Shown here: positions 8,955 to 19,450 of the stretch, piece after piece
How the letters are laid out: each line of letters begins with the position of its first letter
Numbering within the stretch: the stretch's first letter is position 1
Position numbers and translations under genes: made by a program
The notes under the pieces: model-generated
What the model saw: the letters and a program-made list of their open reading frames with translations, nothing else
Databases searched by the model: none
What the model was told of the DNA's origin: nothing
Source: an uncultured Pelagibacteraceae bacterium
Lineage (GTDB): Bacteria > Pseudomonadota > Alphaproteobacteria > Pelagibacterales > Pelagibacteraceae
Assembly (NCBI GenBank): GCA_902545035.1
Contig: CACCEJ010000003.1
Coordinates: forward strand, 1-64,000
DNA: 64,000 nt
Reading direction: 5' to 3'

Positions 8955-9962
8955 GTGACTATAATCAGCAAATATGTAGCTTTAAAAAATTATATTCCAA
9001 CTGGGTTACCAAAAGAAACTGATTTTGAGATAAAATCAAAAGAAATATCAATTAATAAGGAAAAAAATATATTAGTCTCAAATTCATGGATATCAGTTGA
9101 TCCGTATATGAGAGCAAGAATGACCGAAAGAAAAAATTATAAACCGCCATTTAAAATTGGTGAGGAAATGGAAGGATATGCAATTGGCAAAGTAGAGATT
9201 TCAAATGATAAAAGTTTTAATGTTGGAGATTTAGTATTTAGCAGCCAGGGTATGAGAGACAATTTTGTTTGCAGTGCTGATAAACTAAAAAAGCTTAAAG
9301 CTATTGACATGCCAATTCAATCCTATTTAGGTCCTCTTGGTATGACAGGACATACTGCATACATCGGACTATTAAAACATGGAGAATTAAAAGCTGGGCA
9401 GACAGTTTTAGTATCTTCAGCTGGAGGGAGTGTTGGTTCGACAGTTTGTCAAATTGCGAAAAATCTTGGTTGTAAAGTTATTGCTAGTACAGGTTCTGAT
9501 GAAAAAGTTGATTGGTTAAAAAATGAATTAAAAGTTGATTATGCTTTCAATTATAAAAAGGTAGAAAATCTTGTGTTACATTTTAAAGAAGTTTGTCCTG
9601 ATGGATTTGATCTTTATTTTGATAATGTTGGAGGTGATTTTTTGGAATCCGCAATTTTCCAAATGAAAAATTTTGGTCGTATAGTTGTTTGTGGAAGAAT
9701 TTCTCAGATGAATGTAACAACACCAGGATCTGGAATAAAAAATATGGCACATGTGCTTGTTAAAAGACTTACCATTAAAGGATTTTTAATATTTGATCAT
9801 GAAAATGAAAGAGAGCCATTTGAAACTGATATGTTGAAATGGTTATCTAAAGGTGAAATAAAATTTAAAGAAACTATTTATACAGGAATTGAGAGTGCCC
9901 CAAAATCATTTATAGATTTATTAAAGGGAAAAAATACTGGTAAAATGCTTGTCAAAATTTAA
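8955..9962 (+). CDS. NADP-dependent oxidoreductase (MDR superfamily, leukotriene B4 12-hydroxydehydrogenase/curcumin reductase-like)
   Basis: 335 aa; SWISVDPYMRARM, LGMTGHTAYIGLL, VSSAGGSVGSTVCQIAK. Confidence 0.9.
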   Translation: MTIISKYVALKNYIPTGLPKETDFEIKSKEISINKEKNILVSNSWISVDPYMRARMTERKNYKPPFKIGEEMEGYAIGKVEISNDKSFNVGDLVFSSQGMRDNFVCSADKLKKLKAIDMPIQSYLGPLGMTGHTAYIGLLKHGELKAGQTVLVSSAGGSVGSTVCQIAKNLGCKVIASTGSDEKVDWLKNELKVDYAFNYKKVENLVLHFKEVCPDGFDLYFDNVGGDFLESAIFQMKNFGRIVVCGRISQMNVTTPGSGIKNMAHVLVKRLTIKGFLIFDHENEREPFETDMLKWLSKGEIKFKETIYTGIESAPKSFIDLLKGKNTGKMLVKI

Positions 9963-9994
9963 TTAAAAAATTTATGACAATATAAATCCTTTAA

Positions 9995-10843
9995 ATGATA
10001 AAAACCTTTCCTTTGCTATTTATACTATTGTGGTCATCTGCATTCATATCAGGTGACATTATAGTTCAGAACGCATCTCCATTTGCAGCACTTGCATTTA
10101 GATTTGGAATTGTAACTATAGGGTTTTTTTTATTTGCACTATTTAAAAAAGAAATAATTTTTACAAAAATAAGATATGTCCTAGAAAGTATTACTACAGG
10201 TGTATTGTTTCATGGATTATATCTTGGTGGTTGTTGGTACGCCTTTCATGTAGGAGTTCCTGCAAGTGTTGTAGCATTAATTGTTACTCTTCAACCGATA
10301 TTAACTAATTTATTATCAGGACCAATCTATAAAGAGGTAATAGGATGGAGGCAGTGGGTTGGTATTGCGTTTGGTTTTGTAGGCTCTTTGCTAGTACTTG
10401 GAGTAGATTTTGGAGAAGAGTTTCCTAAAGATGGATTAGTAACTTGTTTTATTGCCCTTGCTGCAATCACTACAGGAACCTTGTGGCAAAAAAAACTAAG
10501 TGGTAATGTCCCATTATCAGTTAATAATGGATTTCAAGCTTTTGGGGGCTGTTCTTTTAATTTAATTTTAATATCAATATTTGAAACTCCTTATATAAAT
10601 TTTACAACAGGATTTTTATTAGGGATGACACATCAGATTATTCTAGTGTCGTTTGGAGCCTTTACAATTTTAATGTTTTTAATAAAAGCAGGTTCGGTTA
10701 GTAAAACTTCAACATTATTTTTTCTTGTCCCACCTACAACAGCTGTGATGGCCTATTTATTTTTAGGAGAAAAATTATCTAATATTGATATAGCAGGATT
10801 TATACTTGCAACAATTGGCGTTTATATTGCAACTAGAAAGTAA
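9995..10843 (+). CDS. EamA/DMT family transporter
   Basis: 282 aa; LLFILLWSSAFISGDIIV... about 10 TM. Confidence 0.88.
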   Translation: MIKTFPLLFILLWSSAFISGDIIVQNASPFAALAFRFGIVTIGFFLFALFKKEIIFTKIRYVLESITTGVLFHGLYLGGCWYAFHVGVPASVVALIVTLQPILTNLLSGPIYKEVIGWRQWVGIAFGFVGSLLVLGVDFGEEFPKDGLVTCFIALAAITTGTLWQKKLSGNVPLSVNNGFQAFGGCSFNLILISIFETPYINFTTGFLLGMTHQIILVSFGAFTILMFLIKAGSVSKTSTLFFLVPPTTAVMAYLFLGEKLSNIDIAGFILATIGVYIATRK

Positions 10844-11023
10844 GTGAAAATTTTAAATTTTATAAAAAAATTTTATCGACCTTTTGTGTTAACTTATCTT
10901 TTTTTTTCAATTGGGATAAGTTTTTATCCATCTTTTGAATTTTACTCGTTTAAAGGACAATTATTGATTTTAGCTGTATCTATATTTAACGGAATACTAG
11001 GAGTTTATATTAAAAAATTATAA
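10844..11023 (+). CDS. small membrane protein (59 aa), GTG start
   Basis: VKILNFIKKFYRPFVLTYLFFSIGISFYPSFEFYSFKGQLLILAVSIFNGILGVYIKKL*; directly abuts the previous stop. Confidence 0.5.
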   Translation: MKILNFIKKFYRPFVLTYLFFSIGISFYPSFEFYSFKGQLLILAVSIFNGILGVYIKKL

Positions 11024-12121
11024 AACGTAAGGTTCCGGTCTAGCATTACTTTTTAAAACTCTTTCTACATCAAAAACACTTATATCTATTGATTGGTAGC
11101 TACCTGTTGTGATCAATTCAGTCAGAGCCCTTCCAATACCTGGTGCCTGCATTAAACCTCTTCCAGTGAAACCAGAGGCTAAATAAACATTGTCATATTT
11201 TGGATGTTTGCCTACAACTGCGTTGTTATCAAGTTTATTACAATCATAAAATCCTGCCCAACCACCGGTTAATTTTAGTTCTTCAAAGGCTGGAACTCTT
11301 TTTGCCAGAGCAGGCCAAACTAATTCTTCAAAATCATTCCATGCTGGTTCTAAATCTTTCGCATCAAATACAGATATAGGTGAACCTGCTAAGAACTCTT
11401 TACCCTCTGGTCTCCAATATACACCTGTTGTTAAATCTCCAGTTAGTGGCATATCAGGAAAATGTTTTGGACATTTAACTCGAAATACAGTGTGCTTTTG
11501 TGGTTCAACTGGAATATCTGATAACAATTCTTTAGTCCAACATCCTGCTGCTGAAATGATAGTTTTTGCATTTATCTCAGACAAATTTTTAACCTCACCT
11601 TTAAGAAACTCTGCGCCTAACTCAATTGCTTTACTTTTTAAAGCACTATGAAACATAAAAGGATCAATCCAACCTTCACTTTTATTATCAGTATATGTAG
11701 CTGTTTCTATACCTTCGTTATTTATATATGGAAAAATTTTATTTAATTCTGAACCTTTAATATTTTTTGTACCAGCATCGCATTCTCTATGATTTTCCAA
11801 AGCTTTATATTGTTCCTCTGCATGTTCTGGTCCAAACATTAAAAGGTATCCATTAGGAACCATGCTTGCCGTTGGGTTTGGATTTTTTTTTGTTTTTAAC
11901 AATTCTGGTATTTTAAAAATGAATTCTCTAGCAAACTTACCTAAAAGTATATTTTCTTTTTGAAAAAATTGTCTTCTAAATCCACCTAAAGACAAAGGAA
12001 ATGAGGCAGTCTTATATGTAGGGTCTCTCTCAATTACCTTAACTTTTCTACCTTCCATTGATAAAAAGTATGCAGTAGCAGCGCCTATTATACCTCCACC
12101 AACTATGACGACATCATCCAT
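11018..12121 (-). CDS. FAD-dependent oxidoreductase (DAO/glycine oxidase-like)
   Basis: 367 aa; VVIVGGGIIGAATAYFLS and C-terminal GFTGRGLMQAPGIGRALTELI. Confidence 0.9.
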   Translation of the reverse strand: MDDVVIVGGGIIGAATAYFLSMEGRKVKVIERDPTYKTASFPLSLGGFRRQFFQKENILLGKFAREFIFKIPELLKTKKNPNPTASMVPNGYLLMFGPEHAEEQYKALENHRECDAGTKNIKGSELNKIFPYINNEGIETATYTDNKSEGWIDPFMFHSALKSKAIELGAEFLKGEVKNLSEINAKTIISAAGCWTKELLSDIPVEPQKHTVFRVKCPKHFPDMPLTGDLTTGVYWRPEGKEFLAGSPISVFDAKDLEPAWNDFEELVWPALAKRVPAFEELKLTGGWAGFYDCNKLDNNAVVGKHPKYDNVYLASGFTGRGLMQAPGIGRALTELITTGSYQSIDISVFDVERVLKSNARPEPYVL

Positions 12122-12136
12122 AAATTTTAATATATA

Positions 12137-13201
12137 CTATTTTCTTTGCATTAACCATAAAGCATCTTGAGATAAAAAATAAATTTTTCCGTTAGAGGGA
12201 TGCACTTGAATGTCTCTAATTCTTCCAATTTTATTTTTAAAAATAACCTCTTCTTTTACATTTGATAAGTCTTCAAATATCAGTTTTCTTAAGGATTTAT
12301 CTTTTAAAGAAGTGATTAAAGCATGACTATTCCACTCATTAAACTCGTCACCTTTATAAATAGTTATTGCGCTAGTTGCTATTGAGGGTACCCAATATTG
12401 AATAGCTTTTGTAAATCCAGGTTTCCATTTTGGGCCAATTGGAATTCCAGAATAATTGGTTCCTCCCCATCCTAAAATTTTCCATCCATAATTTTCACCT
12501 TTTTTAACTTCTCCGAACCAATCTCCACCTTTTGCCCCATGATTACTCATGTAAACTTTTCCATCAAATTCAGAAAGTGCCATCCCTTGAGGATTTCTAA
12601 TTCCAATTTGATAAATCTCTGGCAACCAATCTACCATACCCTCAAACTTTGGATTATCTTTTGGTATACTTCCATCTAAATGAATTCTTATAATACTACC
12701 TGGATGCTTTGAGGCATCTTGTGCAATCATACCTTGTCCTCTCTCACCCGCAGAAGCAAATATAAAATTATCTTTGATAACTAATCTTGATCCAAAATGA
12801 TGACCAGAGTCTATTGGGGGATTTGCTTGAAAAATATTTTTAAAGTTTAATTGTTTCCTATTAAATTCTGCTTTTGCAATAGAAGTGCTAGTTTTATATC
12901 CACCTCTATCTTCAGTATATGAAATCCAAATATTATTGTCTTTATGAATAATATCTAATAAGCCTCCTTGACCATGGACAACAAAGTTAAGTTGATGACT
13001 AATTTCTTGAACTTCTCTAGATAAAATATTTACAATTTTTATTTTGCCGCTTTTTTCTGTAATTATTATTTCATTACTATTAATAAAAGAGGATCCCCAA
13101 GGTGAATCTAGGTTAACTAATTTTTCTAATTTAAAGTTTTGTGAATACGATTTTGAGGCAAATACGAAAAAAAGAATTAAAACGTATATTATTTTTTTCA
13201 C
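12137..13201 (-). CDS. PQQ-dependent sugar dehydrogenase-like (GSDH/soluble aldose dehydrogenase family), exported
   Basis: GTG start at 13201 (VKKIIYVLILFFVFASKSYSQ signal peptide) preferred over the upstream ATG at 13237; HFGSRLVIKD, RNPQGMAL motifs. Confidence 0.8.
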   Translation of the reverse strand: MKKIIYVLILFFVFASKSYSQNFKLEKLVNLDSPWGSSFINSNEIIITEKSGKIKIVNILSREVQEISHQLNFVVHGQGGLLDIIHKDNNIWISYTEDRGGYKTSTSIAKAEFNRKQLNFKNIFQANPPIDSGHHFGSRLVIKDNFIFASAGERGQGMIAQDASKHPGSIIRIHLDGSIPKDNPKFEGMVDWLPEIYQIGIRNPQGMALSEFDGKVYMSNHGAKGGDWFGEVKKGENYGWKILGWGGTNYSGIPIGPKWKPGFTKAIQYWVPSIATSAITIYKGDEFNEWNSHALITSLKDKSLRKLIFEDLSNVKEEVIFKNKIGRIRDIQVHPSNGKIYFLSQDALWLMQRK

Positions 13202-13202
13202 T

Positions 13203-13913
13203 TTATGAAAGTTTTGATCTTCCACCATCAACTGCAATTATTTGACCCGTTACCCAGGAACTTTCCTCGGTAAGTAAAAATTTTGCCAAAGCTGCTCCAT
13301 CTTTACCCTCACCTAGTCTTTTAAGTGGGTGGGCTTTAGCTATTCCTTGAGCAATTGCTGTATTTTTTAACATTGGTTGAGCTATCTTAGAATTAGTTAA
13401 ACTTAGAGCAACACTATTAACTCTTATGTTTGGAGCAAATTCAGCTGCTAATGATACAGTTAGTCCCTCAATAGCCGCTTTGGTTGATGCTATTATTGAA
13501 TGATTTGTAAAACCTCTTTGAGCTGCAACTGTTGAAAATAAAACAATTGAACCATTATTTTGTTTTAGGTTATCTTGATATCCTTTGATTAAGTCTACCG
13601 CAGAATAAAAATTAAGTTTCATACATTTATTGAAATCATTCTCAGTTGCCATCTTTAAAGGCTTCAAATCTATAGACCCAACACAATATGCTACACCTTT
13701 GATTTCTGATATGTCTGATTTAATTGTATCCACGAACCCCTCGTGTAATACATCTGCCACAGTATAAGAAGAGTTCAATTTCTCAGCTAAATTTTTAAGT
13801 TGACTTTCATCTCTTCCAACTAAATGAATTTCTTTACCAGAAGAATACATTTGCTCTGCTAAATTGGATCCGATAGAACCTGTCGCACCGACAATTAGAT
13901 ATTTTTCTGACAT
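13203..13913 (-). CDS. short-chain dehydrogenase/reductase
   Basis: 236 aa; GATGSIGSNLAEQ, ASTKAAIEGLTVSLAAEFAPNIRVNSVA. Confidence 0.9.
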   Translation of the reverse strand: MSEKYLIVGATGSIGSNLAEQMYSSGKEIHLVGRDESQLKNLAEKLNSSYTVADVLHEGFVDTIKSDISEIKGVAYCVGSIDLKPLKMATENDFNKCMKLNFYSAVDLIKGYQDNLKQNNGSIVLFSTVAAQRGFTNHSIIASTKAAIEGLTVSLAAEFAPNIRVNSVALSLTNSKIAQPMLKNTAIAQGIAKAHPLKRLGEGKDGAALAKFLLTEESSWVTGQIIAVDGGRSKLS

Positions 13914-13923
13914 ATAATAATTA

Positions 13924-15420
13924 ATGAAATTATTTTTTATACTTGGAAATCAGTTATTTCCATTAAAAAACCTCGACCGCTTCAAAAAAGACCACCTATT
14001 TTTTATGTCAGAAGACTACCAATTATGTACATATGAAAGACATCATAAATTAAAAATTCTACTATTTTTATCTTCAATGAGATCTTATGCGGATAAATTG
14101 AAGGAAAATAAATTTAAGCTTAATTACTCAAAAATTGATTCTACTGATTTTAAAAAGGACTATACGAAGAAATTAGAAAAATTGTTAAAGATGAATAAGA
14201 TAAAAGAAGTAACTAGTTTTGAAATAGAGGATAAATTTTTTGAAACAAAAATAAATAATTTTTTAAAAAAACAAAATATTCAGTGGAATATAATTCGATC
14301 GCCAATGTTTTTAGATAGTCGTGAAAATTTTAAAAAATATTTATCAAAAACAAAAAAACCCTTTATGGCAAAGTTTTATAAAGAAAAGCGAGAGAGATTA
14401 AACATTTTGTTAAACAAAGATGGTACACCAGAGGGAGGAAAATGGAGTTTTGATGAGGATAATAGAAAAAAACTGCCAAAAAATATCTTAATACCAAAAT
14501 TTCCAGAAATTAAAGAAACTAAACATACAAAAAGTTTAAAACCAATTATTGAAAAATTATTTAGTAAACATCCAGGTGATACCAAAAAATTTTGGTTTGC
14601 AACTGAATATAAAGATATTTCAAAATTATTAGATTTTTTTATTAAAGATAAGTTAAACCTATTTGGTGATTACGAAGATGCTGTTGATCAAAAAAATAAT
14701 ATTTTATTTCACAGTGCTCTTAGTCCGTATTTAAATCTAGGTTTAATAACGCCAGACATTATCATTCAAAAAATAATGACTTATCACCATAGTAAGAGTG
14801 TCAGACTAAATTCTTTAGAAGGTTATATAAGACAAATAATTGGTTGGAGAGAGTTTATGAGAGGAATATATCAAAATTATAGTAAAGAAATGGAAAGTGG
14901 AAATTTCTTTAAACATAATAGAAAAATGAAAGATACATTCTATGATGGCAGCACTGGTTTGGATCCTTTAGATCATGCAATTAAAAATGCTAGCAAATTT
15001 GGTTGGTCGCACCACATTGAAAGATTAATGATATTGTCAAATATTATGAATTTATGCGAAGTTGAACCAAAATCAGTTTATAAATGGTTCATGGAAATGT
15101 TTGTGGACTCATCTGATTGGGTTATGGTCCCAAATGTTTATGGAATGGGTTTGTTTAGTGATGGTGGAATTTTCGCAACTAAGCCTTATATCTGTGGATC
15201 AAGTTATTTTATGAAAATGATGGATTTTAAAAGGGGCAACTGGTGTAATGTTATGGATGGTCTTTATTGGCGTTTCATAGATAGAAATAGAAAATTTTTT
15301 TTGAAAAATCCAAGGTTGTCTATGATGGTAAGAATTTTTGATAAAATGAAAGAAAATAGAAAAAAATTAATATTATCAGAAGCAAACAAATTCATTAAAG
15401 ATAATACTTATGGGAATTAA
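13924..15420 (+). CDS. cryptochrome/photolyase-related protein (FeS-BCP/PhrB-like family)
   Basis: 498 aa; EGYIRQIIGWREFMRGIYQ, SDWVMVPNVYGMGLFSDGGIFATKPYICGSSYF, GLYWRFIDRNRKFF. Confidence 0.9.
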   Translation: MKLFFILGNQLFPLKNLDRFKKDHLFFMSEDYQLCTYERHHKLKILLFLSSMRSYADKLKENKFKLNYSKIDSTDFKKDYTKKLEKLLKMNKIKEVTSFEIEDKFFETKINNFLKKQNIQWNIIRSPMFLDSRENFKKYLSKTKKPFMAKFYKEKRERLNILLNKDGTPEGGKWSFDEDNRKKLPKNILIPKFPEIKETKHTKSLKPIIEKLFSKHPGDTKKFWFATEYKDISKLLDFFIKDKLNLFGDYEDAVDQKNNILFHSALSPYLNLGLITPDIIIQKIMTYHHSKSVRLNSLEGYIRQIIGWREFMRGIYQNYSKEMESGNFFKHNRKMKDTFYDGSTGLDPLDHAIKNASKFGWSHHIERLMILSNIMNLCEVEPKSVYKWFMEMFVDSSDWVMVPNVYGMGLFSDGGIFATKPYICGSSYFMKMMDFKRGNWCNVMDGLYWRFIDRNRKFFLKNPRLSMMVRIFDKMKENRKKLILSEANKFIKDNTYGN

Positions 15421-15781
15421 AGTTTATTTTAACGATTCTTGCAATATTTGTAGAATGGAAATAAATCATTATAAAAAAATTGCAAATAGTGATTTGGAGT
15501 GGATAGATATTACAAATAATGATGAGGCTATAAAAATAACATCTAAGTCGCAAAAAGAGTTGCTCAGAAGGTTGCATGTAATAAATGATGGTGAAGTTAT
15601 TGGAGGTGCTAAAGCATTTATTATAATTTGGTCAAAAATACCAAAATATAAAATCCTATCTAAAATTTTTTCAATAAAACCCTTATTTATTATTTTTCAT
15701 TATATATATGAAATTGCTGCATTTTTCTTATTTTTAAAAAACAGAAAACAATTAAATGAAAAAACAAAACCTACCAACTAA
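15410..15781 (+). CDS. DUF393 thiol-disulfide-like protein
   Basis: 123 aa; [20 protein letters not shown]...W(I)DITN, DxxCxxC-type motif. Confidence 0.8.
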   Translation: MGIKVYFNDSCNICRMEINHYKKIANSDLEWIDITNNDEAIKITSKSQKELLRRLHVINDGEVIGGAKAFIIIWSKIPKYKILSKIFSIKPLFIIFHYIYEIAAFFLFLKNRKQLNEKTKPTN

Positions 15782-15884
15782 GGTATGCAAAGTTTGTAAC
15801 AAGCCTTTTTCTTGGAGAAAAAAATGGAAACTTAATTGGGAAAAAGTTAAGTATTGCTCTAAGAGATGCGCCTCTAGTAATTAA
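15756..15884 (+). CDS. DUF2256 small zinc-finger protein
   Basis: Not in the supplied ORF list. [42 protein letters not shown]: CxxC...CxxxC pattern. Confidence 0.85.
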   Translation: MKKQNLPTKVCKVCNKPFSWRKKWKLNWEKVKYCSKRCASSN

Positions 15885-16178
15885 TTATTGTGTATTGCTT
15901 TTTCTAGGATCTTTAAGTGATTTTAAAATTTTTGATAGCCCCGTAATTTTTAAACTATAATAAATCACATAAATTAAAGTTAGTCCTAAAGCCATGGTAG
16001 ATAGAAACACAAAGATGGCTGTCAAAATTTTTTCTTGGAACCAGTTCTCTACTCCAGAGTTAGAATAATAAAGAATATTCCAAAACGCGACGAAAATTAA
16101 CTCATATATGATTATAATTTTGAACATATGGTTGATATAGTTCTCAATATAATTAATACTATTCAATTCTTGTCGCAT
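15885..16178 (-). CDS. hypothetical membrane protein
   Basis: 97 aa, two TM segments. Confidence 0.5.
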   Translation of the reverse strand: MRQELNSINYIENYINHMFKIIIIYELIFVAFWNILYYSNSGVENWFQEKILTAIFVFLSTMALGLTLIYVIYYSLKITGLSKILKSLKDPRKSNTQ

Positions 16179-16215
16179 GTCGATAAAAATTTATGAGATA
16201 AAACAAAGAAAATAG

Positions 16216-16971
16216 ATGAAAAAAGTAATTTGGATAACTGGCGGTAGCAGTGGAATAGGAAAAGCAGTTGCATTAAAGTTTGCAAATAAAGGATGGCAGG
16301 TAATTATATCATCAAGACGTGAGGAAGTCTTAAAAGATATTTCAGATAAAAATGAAAATATTGATTATTTGAAATTAGATATTGTTGATTATGAAGCATG
16401 TCATTCAGTTTTTAAAACTATTGTTGAGAAATACAACAAGGTTGATATTTGTTTTTTTTCTACTGCAATTTATGAGCCTGAAAAAGAGAAGGATTTTGAT
16501 CTTCAGAATATAATTGATGTTACAAATGTGAATTATATTGGAACCATAAACTGTATTAAAGCTGTTGAAAAATATTACAAAGAAAAAAGGCAAGGAGTTA
16601 TATCTATTGTATCTTCTACTGCAGGATACAGAGGATTGCCAAATTCAACTGCCTATGGGCCTGCAAAAGCAGCTCTTATTAATTTAGCAGAAAGTTTATA
16701 TCTTGATTTTCAAAGATATGATGTTCGCGTATGTCTAGTCAGCCCTGGATTTATCAAAACAAGACTTACGGATAAAAACACATTTAAAATGCCATTTTTA
16801 AAAACCACACAATATGCGGCTGAACAGATTTATGATGGTTTAATAAATAAAAATTCATTTGAAATAGCTTTTCCTAGAAGTTTATTTTTAATATTAAAAT
16901 TTTTTAAGATTTTGCCAAATGGGATCTACTTATATTTGATAAGAAAAATGACGAAGCTTCAAAAAAAATAA
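16216..16971 (+). CDS. short-chain dehydrogenase/reductase
   Basis: 251 aa; WITGGSSGIGKAVA, YGPAKAALINLAESL. Confidence 0.92.
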   Translation: MKKVIWITGGSSGIGKAVALKFANKGWQVIISSRREEVLKDISDKNENIDYLKLDIVDYEACHSVFKTIVEKYNKVDICFFSTAIYEPEKEKDFDLQNIIDVTNVNYIGTINCIKAVEKYYKEKRQGVISIVSSTAGYRGLPNSTAYGPAKAALINLAESLYLDFQRYDVRVCLVSPGFIKTRLTDKNTFKMPFLKTTQYAAEQIYDGLINKNSFEIAFPRSLFLILKFFKILPNGIYLYLIRKMTKLQKK

Positions 16972-16973
16972 AT

Positions 16974-17531
16974 TTAATCTTTTACAAACATCACAGTTAA
17001 TTCTGCAACTTTTATACCAAACTTTGTCATTTTTGCTCTATTAATTGCTACTCTTTCATCTTGCATAAAGATCCAATCATCAAAAGTTATTTTCATTTCT
17101 CTTCCTTTTACAGGAACTAACAGTACATATTCAAACTTAAATGCAGGACCATAAGAAAAACCTTTTGCAGTTCCAACTACATCTCCAGCAGTGCCTTCAT
17201 AGTTATGTTCATCAATTTTATTGATTGTCCATTGCCTATTTTGAATTTCTCCATCGTTCCAAACAAATTTTTCGTCAAGTATTAATTGTTTTCCATCCCA
17301 CTTTCCATTCAAATCTGCAGAAAACTGTCGAGTAACTTTACCTGACCTATTTTGTAAAATACCCCATGCTTTTACATTTCCAGATAAATATTCTTCAATT
17401 ATCAGTCTTGGTTTTTGGTTTTTAAAATCTTCTGGTTTCATACCTTGATTAGATGAACAGTTTGTAATCAATACTGAGATTATTATCAATAAAAAATATT
17501 TTAATTTCATAAAGTTACTTTTGAAGAGCAA
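16974..17531 (-). CDS. DUF3833 lipoprotein
   Basis: 185 aa; lipobox-like LITNCSSN; RQFSADLNGKWDGKQLILDEKFVWNDGE. Confidence 0.85.
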   Translation of the reverse strand: MLFKSNFMKLKYFLLIIISVLITNCSSNQGMKPEDFKNQKPRLIIEEYLSGNVKAWGILQNRSGKVTRQFSADLNGKWDGKQLILDEKFVWNDGEIQNRQWTINKIDEHNYEGTAGDVVGTAKGFSYGPAFKFEYVLLVPVKGREMKITFDDWIFMQDERVAINRAKMTKFGIKVAELTVMFVKD

Positions 17532-18687
17532 ATTGTATTAAATCGATATTTTTGGATTTAAATCCAGCCTCGCAATAAGACAAGTAAAAGTTCCACATTC
17601 TTTTGAAAGTGTTATCAAAACCTTGGGATGAAATTTGATCCCACTTGTTGAAAAATTCATCTCTCCAAATTCTCAGGGTATTTGAGTAATGTTCTCCGTA
17701 AGAATTACATTTCTCAAATTTAAGTCCTGATTTATTTGATAAAGAAACTAACTCATTTTTGCTTGGCAAAAAACCACCAGGAAAAATATATTTTTGGATG
17801 AAATCAGTCTTATTTTTATACCTTTCGTAAATGCTATCATCAATAGTGATTGCTTGTATGGCAGCTGTTCCACCATCTACTAGATTATGCTTTATTGTAT
17901 TAAAATAATTTTTTAAATAGTTATGACCGACAGCCTCGATCATTTCTATTGATGCAATTGAATTATATTTATTTTTAACATCTCTAAAGTCTAACATTTG
18001 TATGTTTATCTTCTCATTTAAACCAACTTTATGAATTCTTTCCTTGGAAAATTCATATTGTTTTTTAGAAATAGTAATACAATCTAATTTTACATCATAA
18101 TTTTTTCCAATGTATTCCGCAAAGCCTCCCCAACCACATCCTATCTCTAGCATTTTGTCACCAGGCTTAGGCTTTACTAAATTTGAAAGTTTCTTATATT
18201 TGTTGATTTGTGCTTTTTCTAAGTCATTTCCTTCTTCAAAGATTGCACTCGAATATGTTAATGTTTTATCAAGCCATAAGGAGAAGAACTCATTTCCTAA
18301 ATCGTAATGTTTTCTTATATTTTCTTTACTTCTAGATTTATTATTTTTAATAAAAAAATTTTTGATTTTGTTAAATATTGCAATATCAAAGGATCCAGAA
18401 AATTTATGTATTATTTTTATATTTTTGGCAGCTAATTCTATTAAGTTGGTTAAATTTTTTGTTTCAAAACTGTTATCCATATACGCTTCTGCTAAACCGA
18501 TGCTACCATTTTTGATTATTTTTAGAGTAATTCCTGGTTTATTGATTTTTAAATGAGCATGTAATCTTTCATTACTATTTCCAAAATTATATTCTTTTCC
18601 ATCATGATTGATTATCTTTAACGAACCATGTTTTATATATTTGAGTGAGCTAAAAACAATCTTGTCTGAAAATTTATTCAAATTCAT
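17515..18687 (-). CDS. cyclopropane-fatty-acyl-phospholipid synthase family SAM methyltransferase
   Basis: 390 aa; HYDLGNEFFSLWLDKTLTYSSAIFE, MLEIGCGWGGFAEYI, SIEMIEAVGHNY. Confidence 0.93.
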   Translation of the reverse strand: MNLNKFSDKIVFSSLKYIKHGSLKIINHDGKEYNFGNSNERLHAHLKINKPGITLKIIKNGSIGLAEAYMDNSFETKNLTNLIELAAKNIKIIHKFSGSFDIAIFNKIKNFFIKNNKSRSKENIRKHYDLGNEFFSLWLDKTLTYSSAIFEEGNDLEKAQINKYKKLSNLVKPKPGDKMLEIGCGWGGFAEYIGKNYDVKLDCITISKKQYEFSKERIHKVGLNEKINIQMLDFRDVKNKYNSIASIEMIEAVGHNYLKNYFNTIKHNLVDGGTAAIQAITIDDSIYERYKNKTDFIQKYIFPGGFLPSKNELVSLSNKSGLKFEKCNSYGEHYSNTLRIWRDEFFNKWDQISSQGFDNTFKRMWNFYLSYCEAGFKSKNIDLIQFALQK

Positions 18688-19450
18688 TTATTTCTTCTGA
18701 AATATTATTTTTAATTCTTAACTTTTTCTTTATAAACTTTATTCCTTTTAACCATAATTTAAATGCTTCATAATGGATTGCGACAATAACTTTGAATGTC
18801 ATTAATGGGTGAAAAATATAAGAAAAGAACAAATTTTTATTACTTAAATCTTTTGCAATACCGTCTTGTGATGCAAATAATAATTTTCCCTCTTTATCAG
18901 ATTGGTCTATTATAACTGATATTTTATCAGAAGGTTTGTTTACTCTAAATTTATAAATACACTCCATTTCTATAAAAGGCGATACATGAAATTTTTTTGT
19001 ACAACTATTTTTTATAGTCTCTGTATCATGAGTTTTAAAAATATAAGTATGCTGTTCACCAAAAGTATTTTTAACTTCATAGAAAATTGAAATTATTTTG
19101 TTATCTTTATTATATATAAAAAAAACACTTAAAGGATTAAATACATACCCAAAAATTCTTGGATAACACAATATTTTAACTTTTACTTCTGTTTCATCAA
19201 TGCCAATATTTTTTAAATTATGTTTAACCCAATTTTTTAAAGATGTTCCATCTCGATTACCGTGATCTTTGTCAAAAAAACTTATAATATTAAATTTATT
19301 ATAAGAAAATATAGTAATATTCTTATTAATTTCCTCTAAATCATCAAGGTCAATCAACAATGAAAAAACACTATATTTAAAATAGTGATTTTTAGGTTTA
19401 AATCTTCTATGAATTACTTTCCCAGTATAAATTTTTGAGTTTTTAAACAT
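18674..19450 (-). CDS. DUF1365 family protein
   Basis: 258 aa; IYTGKVIHRRFKPKNHYFKYSVF, NPLSVFFIY, KKFHVSPFIEM. Confidence 0.9.
   Translation of the reverse strand: MFKNSKIYTGKVIHRRFKPKNHYFKYSVFSLLIDLDDLEEINKNITIFSYNKFNIISFFDKDHGNRDGTSLKNWVKHNLKNIGIDETEVKVKILCYPRIFGYVFNPLSVFFIYNKDNKIISIFYEVKNTFGEQHTYIFKTHDTETIKNSCTKKFHVSPFIEMECIYKFRVNKPSDKISVIIDQSDKEGKLLFASQDGIAKDLSNKNLFFSYIFHPLMTFKVIVAIHYEAFKLWLKGIKFIKKKLRIKNNISEEINEFE

Noticed and set aside
15395-15577. 60-aa minus-strand ORF
   Set aside because: Antisense to the photolyase/DUF393 junction; low-information sequence.
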